Positions 63,582-64,000 of a DNA stretch of 64,000 nucleotides are shown here, piece after piece (position 1 is the stretch's first letter; the number at the start of each line of letters is the position of its first letter). Source of the DNA: Oryzomonas japonica. Its GTDB lineage: Bacteria; Desulfobacterota; Desulfuromonadia; Geobacterales; Pseudopelobacteraceae. Location: positions 62,001 through 126,000 of the forward strand of contig NZ_VZQZ01000003.1 of assembly GCF_008802365.1 (NCBI RefSeq). The letters are read 5' to 3'. Made by a program: the position numbers and the translations under genes. Under the pieces are notes generated by a model that was not told the origin of the DNA, searched no databases, and was given only the letters and a program-made list of their open reading frames with translations.

Positions 63582-63793
63582 CTGCAACCTCCTGATTTTT
63601 AGTAACAACTGTTTCTATCACATTTTAATCTCATGTTCCAATAAAAAAGTTGAGAACATGCGGGCTGCACCGCCCTCTCTCCATTTTTTGCGCTAGAGTT
63701 ATTGAATCAGAGATTTTTGAAGCGTTGCATTTCTGTGCTATAGTTTGTGATATGTTTCCAGTGATATCCGCAGACAAAAGGGGGGGACGGAAT

Positions 63794-64000
63794 ATGACGA
63801 TTACACCCATCCATCGCAGTGTCGCGTGCTTCATGCTGGCGGCGCTGCTCCTTGCCCTGGCCGCGTGCGTGAGCAAGCAGGAACCGGCCGCCAAGAATAC
63901 CCTGGTCGTGGGGATGGAGTTAGCCTATCCCCCCTTTGAAATGACCGATGAAAAGGGAACGCCCAAGGGCATCAGCGTCGATCTGGCCAATGAGTTGGGC
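63794..64000 (+). CDS. Family 3 extracellular solute-binding lipoprotein, partial
   Basis: The first 69 codons are present; the gene runs off the window. Lipobox LALAAC near residue 26, then the mature start VVGMELAYPPFEMTDEKG and GISVDLANELG, typical of amino-acid binding proteins of ABC transporters or of related sensors. A TTGAAG/TATAGT pair with 16 bases between lies 40-80 bases upstream. Confidence 0.86.
   Translation, partial: MTITPIHRSVACFMLAALLLALAACVSKQEPAAKNTLVVGMELAYPPFEMTDEKGTPKGISVDLANELG

Overview
The window looks like chromosomal DNA of an anaerobic Geobacter-type bacterium (Desulfuromonadales/Geobacterales; Geobacter, Pelobacter propionicus or Oryzomonas would all fit). The basis is gene content recognised by eye, not a database search: an anaerobic benzimidazole synthase (BzaF) inside a cobamide operon, Hox-type hydrogenase subunits, hopanoid-tailoring genes hpnJ/hpnK, a menaquinone methyltransferase, a CIRCE-controlled groESL and several radical SAM proteins. 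Genes are tightly packed on both strands, GC-rich, and often overlap by the 4-base ATGA/GTGA junctions of translational coupling. No rRNA, tRNA or CRISPR array was seen.

Layout. 0.2-7.1 kb: trmB; a Na+/solute symporter operon (DUF4212 subunit, SSS permease, degenerate nucleotidyltransferase, TIM-barrel protein); a TonB-like protein coupled to cbiA. 7.2-10.7 kb: a tartrate cassette (D-tartrate dehydratase, tartrate/D-malate dehydrogenase, divergent LysR regulator) set between two cobalamin loci. 10.9-12.1 kb: a promoter and cobalamin riboswitch, then cbiM and a small CbiN-like gene. 12.1-21.7 kb: recO, a ChaN-PDZ lipoprotein, a DJ-1/PfpI protein, polA with a coupled DUF4177 gene, IclR, UspA, a polysaccharide deacetylase, MarR and PilZ. 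21.7-27.1 kb: proC, an EamA-type small transporter, hpnK, hpnJ, a tiny 13-codon ORF, an alpha/beta hydrolase and a DUF4350-like protein. 27.3-33.1 kb: DUF3108 protein, soluble chemoreceptor, Rrf2 regulator with a perfect operator, a structured leader with a 20-codon ORF and terminator, rhodanese, CAP-domain protein and YajD-like HNH nuclease.

33.2-38.7 kb, minus strand: a complete promoter, cobalamin riboswitch and terminator control unit, then cobU-cobT-bzaF-PPC-cobS-cobC, which makes the lower ligand, activates it and builds the nucleotide loop of a cobamide. Together with cbiA and cbiM this makes cobamide synthesis the dominant theme. 39.1-46.6 kb: groES-groEL, cupin, hemH, Spy/CpxP-like protein, cyclophilin, DUF4139 and comF. 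46.7-53.9 kb: Rrf2-cysK, then a convergent hoxE-F-U-Y operon that stops without hoxH, NAGS, ybaK and hypE. 54.0-63.6 kb: FabMG-like protein, bamD, plsY, ubiE, a DUF4015 lipoprotein, a CdaA-YbbR fusion (c-di-AMP synthase plus its regulator in one chain), LysM-NlpC/P60, a radical SAM-TPR protein and an NrfJ-like lipoprotein. A solute-binding lipoprotein runs off the right edge.

The observations most worth following are: (1) a family of short palindromic elements sharing a GCGGCGTA...TACGCCTC core, two of which begin directly after a TAG stop codon; (2) an orphan attenuator-like unit at 30.43-30.74 kb; (3) hoxEFUY without hoxH; (4) a 13-codon ORF between two genes upstream of hpnJ; (5) the one-chain CdaA-YbbR protein.
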